Origin: Leisingera coralii | Lineage (GTDB): Bacteria > Pseudomonadota > Alphaproteobacteria > Rhodobacterales > Rhodobacteraceae | NCBI RefSeq assembly: GCF_049056525.1 | Contig: NZ_JBHUPT010000040.1 | Span: 1-64,000 of the forward strand | Direction of reading: 5' to 3' | Length of the DNA stretch: 64,000 nucleotides | Shown here: piece by piece, positions 44,551-52,717 of the stretch | How the letters are laid out: each line of letters opens with the position of its first letter | How positions within the stretch are numbered: position 1 is the first letter of the stretch | Notes under the pieces: model-generated | The model's input: the letters and a program-made list of their open reading frames with translations, nothing else | Told to the model about the DNA's origin: nothing | The model's database searches: none | Translations under genes and position numbers: made by a program

Positions 44551-45027
44551 ATGGGACGGCACCTGGTTCCTCTGAGCTTGTGCGCCGCCCTTACCCTTTT
44601 GGCCGCCCCGGCGCTGGCAGCGGAATGCGCGCCTGACCGGGTCGGCCTGCGCGGCGCCTGGGGGCAGGCCGCCTTTGACGTTGAAATCGCCGACAGCGAG
44701 GCTGAGCGGGCCCGGGGCCTGATGTTCCGGGAGGAACTGCCGCGCGGGGCAGGGATGCTGTTTGTCTACGAACAGCCTCAGCCCGCTGCCTTCTGGATGA
44801 AGAACACGCTGATCCCTCTGGATATCATCTTTCTGGATGACCGGGGGCAGGTGACCTCTGTTCACGAAAACGCAGTGCCTGGCGATCTGACCCCGATCCC
44901 CGGCGGCAACCAGGTGTTTGCTGTTCTGGAAATCAACGGCGGGCTGGCCCGCCGCTATGGCATCTCGGCGGGCACCCAGATGCGGCACGAAATTTTTTCC
45001 GGTAGCGGCGCAGTTTGGCCCTGTTAG
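44551..45027 (+). CDS. Secreted DUF192 protein
   Basis: A 158-residue protein with a signal peptide (LVPLSLCAALTLLAAPALA, cleavage near residue 23) and a DUF192 domain: EIADSEAERARGLMFREELP, GMLFVYEQPQPAAFWMKNT, LIPLDIIFLDDRGQVTSVHENA. The role of DUF192 is not established. GGAG seven bases before the ATG overlaps the end of the cold-shock gene, so the two are probably co-transcribed. tRNA-Pro starts 43 nt later. Confidence 0.9.
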   Translation: MGRHLVPLSLCAALTLLAAPALAAECAPDRVGLRGAWGQAAFDVEIADSEAERARGLMFREELPRGAGMLFVYEQPQPAAFWMKNTLIPLDIIFLDDRGQVTSVHENAVPGDLTPIPGGNQVFAVLEINGGLARRYGISAGTQMRHEIFSGSGAVWPC

Positions 45028-45070
45028 GGCTTTTCAAATCAATCCGCCGGAGATAGGAAGGCGCACGGTC

Positions 45071-45147
45071 CGGGGCGTGGCGCAGTCTGGTAGCGCACCT
45101 GTTTTGGGTACAGGGGGTCGTGAGTTCGAATCTCGCCGCCCCGACCA
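45071..45147 (+). tRNA. tRNA-Pro, anticodon TGG
   Basis: A 77-nt cloverleaf. Acceptor arms CGGGGCG (45071-45077) and CGCCCCG (45137-45143) pair fully. The anticodon stem CCTGT/ACAGG encloses the loop TTTGGGT (anticodon TGG), GTTCGAATC gives the T arm, and the discriminator A and CCA are encoded at 45144-45147. It has no integrase or duplicated 3' end next to it. Confidence 0.97.
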
Positions 45148-45250
45148 CTTCTCTCAGTAAAAATCCGGCGAATCTCTGGTGGGCACCTGGCGGCCCGGGA
45201 ATCATTTCCCGCCAATGGGGAGTCCATCAAGCTCGACGCAACCCTAAGCG

Positions 45251-45287
45251 TTAAGGTCTTCTTAACCTCCTGTTAAGGCACCTTTAA
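45251..45287. promoter_or_regulatory. Array of four TTAA half-sites at 11-bp period (CtrA-type)
   Basis: TTAA occurs at 45251-45254, 45262-45265, 45273-45276 and 45284-45287, each separated by exactly seven bases. This makes three overlapping copies of the CtrA consensus TTAA-N7-TTAA. One copy is the usual full site; four phased half-sites on one helix face would allow cooperative binding. The nearest downstream gene is nrdJ, about 590 bp away. CtrA binding is inferred; a chpT gene for the CtrA relay is elsewhere in this window. Confidence 0.65.
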
Positions 45288-45625
45288 TCAATTGCCGCTG
45301 ATGCGCATCAGAAGGTTAATTGTTGACCGTTTTCCATGAAGCCAGCAGCGTAACGGGACAGCTGGATCACCGTTAGGCTGATCTTTCGTTTCAAATACCG
45401 GTGCTGTTGAAAAGAATCTGTCACGGCCGGGGACACCATACTGTCTTTCTCCTTCCGCAAGCCGGCAAGTCACTCGCTTACAAATAGAAATTCGCGGTTT
45501 TCGCTTTGAGGTCAAAAGGCGCAGGTGGGGCGGCGGCCTGTGGATGAATCGAAGCGTTCCCGCGGACCCTGCAAACCGCAGAAAGCGTCAACAGCAAAGA
45601 TCCTTTCCAAGACGTAAATTTTACG

Positions 45626-45654
45626 TTGACCCCTTGTGTCTTAATACGCCAAAT
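45626..45654 (+). promoter_or_regulatory. Possible nrdJ promoter with overlapping dyad
   Basis: TTGACC (45626-45631) and CCAAAT (45649-45654) are 17 bp apart. The 15-bp near-palindrome ACGTAAATTTTACGT (45613-45627) overlaps the -35 end and could bind a repressor. The -10 match is poor. Confidence 0.35.
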
Positions 45655-45871
45655 TGTGTTCACCGGTTGCGGTGGCACTAAATCTGGTGGGTTCTAGAGC
45701 CGCAGCAACAACGCTGAAAACAGCACACAGTCCTGGGAAGAACGGCCGGCGAGGGCCTCGGGTGCGCCAAATGCGGCGGGCGCAGGAATGTTCGTGTGTT
45801 CTGCAGCCGGGGCTGGATGGTGCGGGGGCACCGAGACACATGAACGACGAGTGCTTGAGAAGGGGCAAAGC

Positions 45872-48800
45872 ATGAAGATCGAACGGAAATTCACCAAACC
45901 CGGACAGGATGCCTATGCCGATCTGGCCTTTGTTTCGGCCACCTCGGAAATCCGCAACCCGGACGGGACCATCGTTTTCCGTCTCGACGATATCGAAATC
46001 CCCGCGTCCTGGAGCCAGGTGGCCAGCGACGTCATCGCCCAGAAGTATTTCCGCAAGGCCGGCGTGCCGTCCCGCCTGAAGAAGGTTCGCGAGAAGGGTG
46101 TGCCGGAATTCCTGTGGCGCTCTGTCCCCGAAGAGGGCGCGGAACTGGGCGGTGAAACTTCCTCCAAGCAGGTGTTCGACCGTCTGGCGGGCGCCTGGGC
46201 CTATTGGGGCTGGAAGGGCGGCTATTTCTCCTCCGAGGAGGACGCGCGCGCCTACTACGACGAGATGCGCTATATGCTGGCAACCCAGCGCTCGGCCCCC
46301 AATTCGCCCCAGTGGTTCAATACCGGCCTGCATTGGGCCTATGGCATCGACGGCCCGGCGCAGGGCCATCACTATGTCGATTACAAGACCGGCAAGCTGA
46401 CCAAATCCGACAGTGCGTATGAGCATCCCCAGCCGCACGCCTGCTTCATCCAGTCCGTCTCCGATGATCTGGTCAAGGACGGCGGCATCATGGATCTGTG
46501 GGTGCGCGAAGCGCGGCTGTTCAAGTACGGCTCCGGCACCGGCACCAATTTCTCCCATCTGCGCGCCGAGGGCGAGCCGCTGTCCGGCGGCGGCAAATCC
46601 TCCGGCCTGATGGGATTCCTCAAAATCGGCGACCGCGCGGCGGGCGCCATCAAATCAGGCGGCACAACCCGTCGGGCAGCAAAAATGGTGATCGTGGATG
46701 CGGATCACCCGGATATCGAGCAGTTCATCCAGTGGAAGGTGATCGAGGAGCAGAAGGTCGCGTCCATCGTCGCGGGCTCCAAGATGCACGAGAAGATGCT
46801 GAACGGCATTTTCGAGGCGATCCGCAGCTGGGACGGGGGCGAGGCCGACGCCTATGACCCGGCGGTCAACGGCGGGCTGAAAACAGCGATCCGCGAGGCC
46901 AAGAAGGTCGCAATTCCGGAAACCTACATCAAGAGGGTGCTGGATTACGCCAAGCAGGGCCATACCTCGATCGAATTCCCGACCTACGACACGGACTGGG
47001 ATTCCGAGGCCTACAGCTCTGTTTCCGGGCAGAACTCCAACAACTCGATCCGGGTCACCAACGCCTTCCTGCACGCGGTCGAAAAGGACGCCGACTGGGA
47101 GCTGTTCAACCGCACCGACGGCAAGGTCGCCAAGGTGGTGAAAGCCCGCGATCTGTGGGAGAAGGTCGGCCATGCGGCCTGGGCCTGCGCCGATCCGGGC
47201 ATCCAGTTCCACGACACCGTGAACGAGTGGCACACCTGCCCGGAAGACGGTGAGATTCGCGGCTCAAACCCTTGTTCGGAATACATGTTCCTGGACGACA
47301 CCGCCTGCAACCTGGCGTCTCTGAACCTGCTCAGCTTCCTGAAGGACGGGCTGTTCCAGGCGGATGATTTCATGCATTCCTGCCGCCTGTGGACGCTGAC
47401 GCTGGAAATCTCGGTGATGATGGCGCAGTTCCCGTCCAAGGAAATCGCGCAGCGCTCCTATGACTTCCGCACCTTGGGCCTGGGCTATGCCAACATCGGC
47501 GGGCTGCTGATGAACATGGGCTACGGCTATGACTCGGATGAGGGCAGGGCGCTGTGCGGCGCGCTGACCGCGCTGATGACCGGTGTGGCCTATGCCACCT
47601 CGGCCGAGATCGCCTCGGAGCTGGGCGCCTTCCCGGGCTATGCGAAAAACGCGGACCACATGCTGCGTGTGATCCGCAACCACCGCAATGCTGCAAAGGG
47701 CAACGCGGACGGCTATGAGCAGCTGTCGGTCAAGCCGGTGCCGCTGGACATCGCCAACTGCCCGGATGCGCTGCTGACCGATCTGGCGGCCAGCGCTTGG
47801 GATGAGGCGCTGGAATTGGGTGAAAAACACGGCTACCGCAACGCCCAGACCACGGTGATTGCACCGACCGGCACCATTGGCCTGGTGATGGACTGCGACA
47901 CCACCGGTATTGAGCCGGACTTTGCCCTGGTGAAGTTCAAGAAGCTGGCGGGTGGCGGCTACTTCAAGATCATCAACCGCTCGGTGCCGTCGGCACTGGA
48001 GGGGCTGGGCTACAGCTCTGCCCAGATCGAAGAAATCGTGTCCTACGCAGTCGGCCACGGCTCCATCGGCAATGCGCCGGGCATCAACCACACCTCGCTG
48101 GCGGGTCACGGCTTTGGACCCAACGAACTGGCCAAGGTGGATGCGGCGCTGGAATCGGCCTTTGACATCCGCTTCGTGTTCAACCAGTGGACCCTGGGCG
48201 AGGATTTCTGCACCGGCGTGCTGGGCATTCCGGCACCCAAGCTCAATGACCCCACCTTCGACCTGCTGCGCCACCTGGGCTTTACCAAGTCGGACATTGA
48301 CGCAGCCAATGACCACGTCTGCGGCACCATGACCCTCGAAGGCGCGCCGCACCTGAAGGAAGAGCATTACGCGATCTTTGACTGCGCCAACCCGTGCGGC
48401 AAGAAAGGCAAGCGTTTCCTGAGTGTTGACAGCCATATCTATATGATGGCGGCGGCCCAAAGCTTCATCTCCGGCGCGATCTCCAAGACCATCAACATGC
48501 CGAATTCGGCCACCATCGAGGATTGCCAGAAAGCCTATGAGCTTAGCTGGAGCCTGGGCATCAAGGCCAACGCGCTCTATCGCGACGGCTCCAAACTGAG
48601 CCAGCCGCTGGCAGCGGCACTGGTCGAGGATGACGACGACGCGGCGGAGGTGCTGGAAAGCGGCTCGACCCAAGAGAAGGCCGCGGTGTTGGCCGAGAAG
48701 ATCGTCGAGAAAGTGGTCATCAAGGAGGTGCTGAAATCGCACCGCACCAAGATGCCGCAGCGGCGCAAGGGTTACACCCAAAAGGCGGTTGTCGGCGGCC

Positions 48801-49516
48801 ACAAGGTGTACCTGCGCACCGGCGAATATGAGGACGGCAACCTCGGTGAAATCTTCATCGACATGCATAAGGAAGGCGCAGGCTTCCGGGCGATGATGAA
48901 CAATTTCGCCATCGCGGTGTCGGTCGGCCTGCAGTACGGGGTGCCGCTGGAGGAGTTTGTCGACGCCTTTACCTTCACAAAGTTCGAGCCCGCAGGCATG
49001 GTCCAGGGCAACGACTCGATCAAGAATGCGACCTCAATCCTCGACTACGTGTTCCGCGAACTGGCGGTCAGCTATCTGGACCGCACCGATCTGGCGCATG
49101 TGAAACCCGAGGGCGCGACCTTCGACGATCTGGGCCGCGGCGAGGAAGAAGGCGTGTCCAACGTCTCCGAGCTGAGCGAAAGCGCCGCCACGCGGTCGCT
49201 GGAGGTGCTGAAGCAGATTTCCTCGACCGGCTATCTGCGCAAGCGGCTGCCGCAGGAACTGGTGGTGCTGCAAGGCGGCCAAACAGAAGCGGGCATTTTG
49301 GGAACCGGAACCGATCCAGTTGCTGCATTGCAGTCGCTGGTACCGGAAACCACCGAGGCACCGGCGCAAACAACTGGTGGTATGGACGCACGCACCAAAG
49401 CAAAAATGCAAGGCTACGAAGGCGAAGCCTGCGGTGAATGCGGCAACTACACGCTGGTGCGCAACGGCACCTGCATGAAGTGCAACACCTGCGGGGGCAC
49501 CTCGGGCTGCAGCTGA
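45872..49516 (+). CDS. nrdJ: Adenosylcobalamin-dependent ribonucleotide reductase (class II)
   Basis: Makes deoxyribonucleotides using a B12-generated thiyl radical, with no need for oxygen. The 1,214-residue product fits the long alphaproteobacterial form. Features are the N-terminal VFRLDDIEIPASWSQVASDV, PNSPQWFNTGLHWAYG, the substrate and active-site segment NPCSEYMFLDDTACNLASLNL, the APTGTIGLVMDCDTTGIEPD loop, and a C-terminal Cys-rich tail (GEACGECGNY, CMKCNTCGGTSGC) that re-reduces the active site. The ATG at 45872 follows AGAAGGGG; the open frame runs 28 codons further upstream. No nrdAB is in the window. Confidence 0.96.
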   Translation: MKIERKFTKPGQDAYADLAFVSATSEIRNPDGTIVFRLDDIEIPASWSQVASDVIAQKYFRKAGVPSRLKKVREKGVPEFLWRSVPEEGAELGGETSSKQVFDRLAGAWAYWGWKGGYFSSEEDARAYYDEMRYMLATQRSAPNSPQWFNTGLHWAYGIDGPAQGHHYVDYKTGKLTKSDSAYEHPQPHACFIQSVSDDLVKDGGIMDLWVREARLFKYGSGTGTNFSHLRAEGEPLSGGGKSSGLMGFLKIGDRAAGAIKSGGTTRRAAKMVIVDADHPDIEQFIQWKVIEEQKVASIVAGSKMHEKMLNGIFEAIRSWDGGEADAYDPAVNGGLKTAIREAKKVAIPETYIKRVLDYAKQGHTSIEFPTYDTDWDSEAYSSVSGQNSNNSIRVTNAFLHAVEKDADWELFNRTDGKVAKVVKARDLWEKVGHAAWACADPGIQFHDTVNEWHTCPEDGEIRGSNPCSEYMFLDDTACNLASLNLLSFLKDGLFQADDFMHSCRLWTLTLEISVMMAQFPSKEIAQRSYDFRTLGLGYANIGGLLMNMGYGYDSDEGRALCGALTALMTGVAYATSAEIASELGAFPGYAKNADHMLRVIRNHRNAAKGNADGYEQLSVKPVPLDIANCPDALLTDLAASAWDEALELGEKHGYRNAQTTVIAPTGTIGLVMDCDTTGIEPDFALVKFKKLAGGGYFKIINRSVPSALEGLGYSSAQIEEIVSYAVGHGSIGNAPGINHTSLAGHGFGPNELAKVDAALESAFDIRFVFNQWTLGEDFCTGVLGIPAPKLNDPTFDLLRHLGFTKSDIDAANDHVCGTMTLEGAPHLKEEHYAIFDCANPCGKKGKRFLSVDSHIYMMAAAQSFISGAISKTINMPNSATIEDCQKAYELSWSLGIKANALYRDGSKLSQPLAAALVEDDDDAAEVLESGSTQEKAAVLAEKIVEKVVIKEVLKSHRTKMPQRRKGYTQKAVVGGHKVYLRTGEYEDGNLGEIFIDMHKEGAGFRAMMNNFAIAVSVGLQYGVPLEEFVDAFTFTKFEPAGMVQGNDSIKNATSILDYVFRELAVSYLDRTDLAHVKPEGATFDDLGRGEEEGVSNVSELSESAATRSLEVLKQISSTGYLRKRLPQELVVLQGGQTEAGILGTGTDPVAALQSLVPETTEAPAQTTGGMDARTKAKMQGYEGEACGECGNYTLVRNGTCMKCNTCGGTSGCS

Positions 49517-49523
49517 GGACCTC

Positions 49524-49561
49524 CGTTTGCGGCGCCGGCTTACCCCCAGCGGCGCCGCAAA
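49524..49561 (+). terminator. Long hairpin after nrdJ
   Basis: A perfect 13-bp stem (49524-49536 and 49549-49561) with a 12-nt loop starts 7 nt past the nrdJ stop. No T tract follows, so it may protect the mRNA end or terminate weakly. Confidence 0.6.
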
Positions 49562-49694
49562 CAAATAACCCTAGGCAGGAATAGGCCTGCTTTGGACGAA
49601 ATCAGGGACGGGTGCGCCCGTTCTGAACACCGGGATGGCCCAGGTAAGAAAATACTTTCGGGCAGTCAATGAAGGAGCCTGACCGGTGATAACT

Positions 49695-49727
49695 GGCTTC
49701 CTCTGTAGCAGAGGAAGCCATTTTCTT
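49695..49727 (+). terminator. Strong plus-strand terminator
   Basis: A perfect 11-bp stem (49695-49705 and 49709-49719, loop TAG) is followed by ATTTTCTTT. It is about 180 nt past nrdJ and reads on the plus strand, so it ends either nrdJ read-through or a short separate transcript. Confidence 0.8.
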
Positions 49728-49835
49728 TGCCTGTTCCTGGGCGTTCGCTCAGTCTTATAATCAGAATTATGTAAACAACAGGCCTGCCATGGACGATCTA
49801 CGCACCGAAACTGAACACTGTTTTCTTTCAATAGA

Positions 49836-50699
49836 TCAATTCTTTAGAGGCCGAAGCAAACCCTCCTGCGCAACACTGGCGACCAGTTGCCCATCTTCCG
49901 TGTAGATGGCGCCGCGGTTGAAACCGCGACCATTGCCGGTGAATGGCGCGTCCATGGTGTAAAGATGCCAGTTCTCGAAATGCACCGGCGCGTGGAACCA
50001 CATGGCGTGGTCCAGGCTGGCAGTCATGGCTCCGGGTTTTTGGAACGTTAGCCCATGCGGCCGCATTGATGACCCCAGCAGTCCGAAATCCGAGGCATAG
50101 GCCATCAGGATATGCTGCAGTTCCGGCCCGGCGCCTTTGGCGGCTTCCATTCTGATCCACATGTGATTGAGGTCACTGGTTTCTTCGGGTGCCAGAGGAT
50201 CGCGCGGCTCAACCTCGCGGATTTCGAACGGCCGCGGGCGTGTGAATTCGGCGCGCTTTTCGGGGTCAACGCGGAACGCATTGCGCAACAGGATTTCATG
50301 GCGTGGCTCCAAGCCTTCAGGTCCCGCAACCTCCGGCATCGGGTGCTGGTGCTGCCAGCCGTCCTCCTGGGCATGGAAGGACGCGGCCAGGTTCAGGATC
50401 TGCTTGCCGTTCTGCATGGCGACAACCCGGCGCGTGGTGAAGCTGCGACCGTCGCGGGCCGGATCGACCTCATAAATGACGGGACGAGACGGATCACCCG
50501 GACGGATGAAATACGCGTGAAGCGAATGGCACAAGCGTCCGGAAACAGAAGCATAGGCCGCGGCCAGCGCCTGTGCGATCACCTGACCGCCGTAGATGCG
50601 CGTCGGCGTTTCACCGCCGGATCCGGAACCGCGGTAAAGGTTGGTGTCCAATGTCTCCAGATTCAGAAGGTCGAGAAGCACCTTGGCGGTATCTGTCAT
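49836..50699 (-). CDS. tesB: Acyl-CoA thioesterase II
   Basis: Hydrolyses acyl-CoA to free acid and CoA. The 287-residue double hot-dog protein has RIYGGQVIAQALAAA, SLHAYFIRPGDPSRPVIYEVD, SFTTRRVVAMQNGKQILNLAASFH, the catalytic Asp in MAYASDFGLLGSS, SLDHAMWFH, and GRGFNRGAIYTEDGQLVASVAQEGLLR with the Gln/Thr-type partners. The physiological substrate is unknown. The serine hydrolase gene lies about 70 bp upstream on the same strand. Confidence 0.94.
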   Translation of the reverse strand: MTDTAKVLLDLLNLETLDTNLYRGSGSGGETPTRIYGGQVIAQALAAAYASVSGRLCHSLHAYFIRPGDPSRPVIYEVDPARDGRSFTTRRVVAMQNGKQILNLAASFHAQEDGWQHQHPMPEVAGPEGLEPRHEILLRNAFRVDPEKRAEFTRPRPFEIREVEPRDPLAPEETSDLNHMWIRMEAAKGAGPELQHILMAYASDFGLLGSSMRPHGLTFQKPGAMTASLDHAMWFHAPVHFENWHLYTMDAPFTGNGRGFNRGAIYTEDGQLVASVAQEGLLRPLKN

Positions 50700-50768
50700 G
50701 GGCAGCGCTTTCTATGGTCACGTCTTTTACAGGCTCATTATCATAACCGGAAACACGGCGCGTGGAAG

Positions 50769-51980
50769 TCACGTGGTCATCGCGCCGTGCACCAGAGCTT
50801 TGAGTTCCGGCCGCGACGGGTATGAGCTGGAGGGCGCCAGCTGGGTCAGGAATACCACCGACAAATCCAGCTTGCGGTCGGTCCAAAAGAACGTCGAGGC
50901 AATGCCGCCCCAGCTGAAGTCGCCAACCGAGCCAGGGCAACGGGCCCGGGCCGGATCCAGTACCACGGCACCGCCGAGCCCGAAGCCCATGCCCTCCATC
51001 GGTTGTTCCGCAAAGCTTTGCGGCCCCATCGAGGCGATCTCACCGGGCAGATGATTTTGAATCATGAAATCAGCAGTTTGCGGGCTGATGATAAAGCCGT
51101 CATCGTAGCTTCCGCGGCGCCTTAGCATCTCAGCGAATTTCATGTAGTCATCAAGCGTCCCGACCAGGCCGCCGCCGCCGGAATGCATCTCTGCCTTCTG
51201 GAACGGTGAACTCTCCCAGCTGTCCGTCAGCCGCAAGCTCTCGGCCCCGGTCTCGGCCGAATTGAGCGCCATGGCGTCGCCGGCCAGCGGAGTATAGAGA
51301 GAGGCGAACCGGTTCCCTGCCCCGGCTGGCACCTGGAAGCCGGTTTCGCGCATGCCGAGTGGCCCGAAGATCTCCTCAGCAAAAAACTGGCCCAAGGTCT
51401 TGCCGGAAACCACTTGGATGACGCAGCCCAGCACATCGGTTGCAACCGAATACTCCCACCGGGTTCCAGGCTGGAACGCAAGCGGCAGTTCCGCCAGGCG
51501 CGACACCATCGGGGCCAGGCCGCCCTGGTCTGGCTTGAACAGCAATTCCGCCCCGTCCATGGCCTCCGGGAGAACGCCCGGATTGAACGAATAACTCAGC
51601 CCGCTGGTATGGGTCAGCAGCTGATGCAGTGTCGGCACCGGACACGGTTCCGTCTGGCTGATGTCGGCAGCTCCCGGAACCAGCGCCTGCATACCGTTGA
51701 ATTCCGGTAAAAAATCGCTGACGGGCGCGTCCAGATGGAACAGACCGCGCTCGAGCAGGATCATCATTGCCACCGAGGTTACCGGTTTTGTCATTGAGTA
51801 GAGCCGCACCAGAGTGTCGCGGGTGAACGACAGCTGTTCCTCGATATTGCGCAGGCCTGCAGCGTGGAAGAAAATCTCTTCGCCACCGCGTTTCACCAGC
51901 AGCGCACTCCCGGGATATTTTCGTTCTTCCACATAGCGTTGCTGCCAGGACTTGATCCTACCGAACCGGTCAGTTTGCAT
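50769..51980 (-). CDS. Serine hydrolase, beta-lactamase/EstB-like
   Basis: A 403-residue protein of the class C beta-lactamase-related family (esterases, DD-peptidases). The catalytic S62-x-x-K65 is in LYSMTKPVTSVAMMI, the Tyr motif in RWEYSVATDVLGCVI, and the SWGGIASTFFWTD stretch stands where KTG/HxG is usual. LLTHTSGLSYSF is typical of the esterase branch. There is no signal peptide, so a cytosolic esterase is more likely than a secreted beta-lactamase. The true substrate cannot be read from sequence. Confidence 0.87.
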   Translation of the reverse strand: MQTDRFGRIKSWQQRYVEERKYPGSALLVKRGGEEIFFHAAGLRNIEEQLSFTRDTLVRLYSMTKPVTSVAMMILLERGLFHLDAPVSDFLPEFNGMQALVPGAADISQTEPCPVPTLHQLLTHTSGLSYSFNPGVLPEAMDGAELLFKPDQGGLAPMVSRLAELPLAFQPGTRWEYSVATDVLGCVIQVVSGKTLGQFFAEEIFGPLGMRETGFQVPAGAGNRFASLYTPLAGDAMALNSAETGAESLRLTDSWESSPFQKAEMHSGGGGLVGTLDDYMKFAEMLRRRGSYDDGFIISPQTADFMIQNHLPGEIASMGPQSFAEQPMEGMGFGLGGAVVLDPARARCPGSVGDFSWGGIASTFFWTDRKLDLSVVFLTQLAPSSSYPSRPELKALVHGAMTT

Positions 51981-52184
51981 CGCTGCTCCCTTGTCATTTG
52001 CCAGTTTCCGTCAGGCCGCGCTCGCATGCTGTGCCGCCGTGCCCGTCCAGTCGCATGAAATTCACGCAAGGCAGCATGCGTTGGCAAGAGGTGAAATGAA
52101 ATGGCCTAGTACCAGCAATCCGACCAATTCAGAGCGGCATCCGCACAAATATTATTTTCGGCAATTCCACGCAGCGTTTTTTCA

Positions 52185-52211
52185 TATTCGCATCCCATTG
52201 TGTATTCGCAT
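52185..52211 (+). repeat. Direct repeat upstream of aroQ-luxR
   Basis: TATTCGCAT occurs at 52185-52193 and 52203-52211, 18 bp apart, ending 56 bp before aroQ. Two identical 9-mers at this spacing could be a regulator site; the rest of the 287-bp gap shows no other clear signal. Confidence 0.4.
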
Positions 52212-52267
52212 TCCGAGAGAAATTGTCTTAGTACTTCAAGGAGAAGGACAGCAAGGAATTACATCTG

Positions 52268-52717
52268 ATGACGAGTATTCTGGTATTGAACGGCCCCAAT
52301 TTGAACCTGCTCGGCACCCGGCAGCCGGAAGTTTACGGCTCTGTCACTTTGGCAATGGTGGAGCAGGATTGCCAGGCGCACGGCAAGACGCTTGGCTTTG
52401 ACGTTGTCTGCCTGCAGTCCAACCATGAGGGTGCGCTGATCGACGCCATTCACGGAGCCAAGGGCGTGCATCAGGGGATCGTTCTGAATGCCGGCGCTTA
52501 TACCCATACGTCCATTGCCCTGATGGACGCGCTGATTTCCGTGGAAATCCCGGCGGTTGAAGTACACCTTTCCAACATTCATGCCCGCGAGCCGTTCCGC
52601 CACACGTCCTACATCGCCAAGGCCGCGTTGGGTCAGATCTGCGGCTTCGGCGCCAAGGGGTATCTGCTGGCGCTGGATGCCCTGGCGGCACATTTGAATA
52701 AGGCCGGACAGGCATGA
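52268..52717 (+). CDS. aroQ: 3-dehydroquinate dehydratase, type II
   Basis: Third step of the shikimate pathway. The 149-residue protein shows the type II pattern: LVLNGPNLNLLGTRQPEVYG with the catalytic loop Arg and Tyr, LQSNHEGALIDAIH, NAGAYTHTSIALMDAL, VEVHLSNIHAREPFRHTS with the catalytic His, and GQICGFGAKGYLLALDAL. The next gene, a LuxR regulator, starts inside its stop (ATGA), so a housekeeping enzyme and a quorum-type regulator share one mRNA. Confidence 0.95.
   Translation: MTSILVLNGPNLNLLGTRQPEVYGSVTLAMVEQDCQAHGKTLGFDVVCLQSNHEGALIDAIHGAKGVHQGIVLNAGAYTHTSIALMDALISVEIPAVEVHLSNIHAREPFRHTSYIAKAALGQICGFGAKGYLLALDALAAHLNKAGQA

Larger units (their letters stand above)
45148..45871. other. 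724-bp gene-free control region upstream of nrdJ
   Basis: No convincing gene lies here on either strand; the short frames lack starts and coding character. It holds a TTAA array (45251-45287), a perfect 14-bp palindrome CTGATGCGCATCAG (45298-45311), and GANTC sites at 45170, 45199, 45414 and 45546. A one-mismatch DnaA box TGTGGATGA lies at 45539-45547, and a near-palindrome overlaps a possible promoter at 45613-45654. I saw no cobalamin riboswitch signature, although nrdJ encodes a B12 enzyme. Confidence 0.7.
49517..49835. other. Intergenic region between nrdJ and tesB with hairpins
   Basis: 319 bp without a gene between convergent ends. It has a 13-bp hairpin just after nrdJ, two small hairpins near 49573-49590 and 49605-49625, and a strong terminator at 49695-49727. 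The space between the two big hairpins could be a 3' UTR or a small RNA. An 86-codon minus-strand frame (49571-49831) has no ribosome site and is not believed. Confidence 0.5.

Noticed and set aside
45071..45147. tRNA-Pro as an integration site for a mobile element
   Set aside because: No integrase, no repeated 3' tRNA end and no mobility gene were seen in the following sequence.
45288..45678. Minus-strand frames of 75 and 66 codons in the nrdJ upstream region
   Set aside because: One starts with TTG, neither has a ribosome site, and both overlap control elements; codon use is unlike the neighbours.
45148..45871. Adenosylcobalamin riboswitch before nrdJ
   Set aside because: The conserved B12-box and core motifs were not found by eye; a covariance search would be decisive.
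45148..45871. Chromosomal origin of replication
   Set aside because: CtrA-like and DnaA-like sites are suggestive, but there is only one imperfect DnaA box, no AT-rich unwinding tract, and none of the usual origin-flanking genes.
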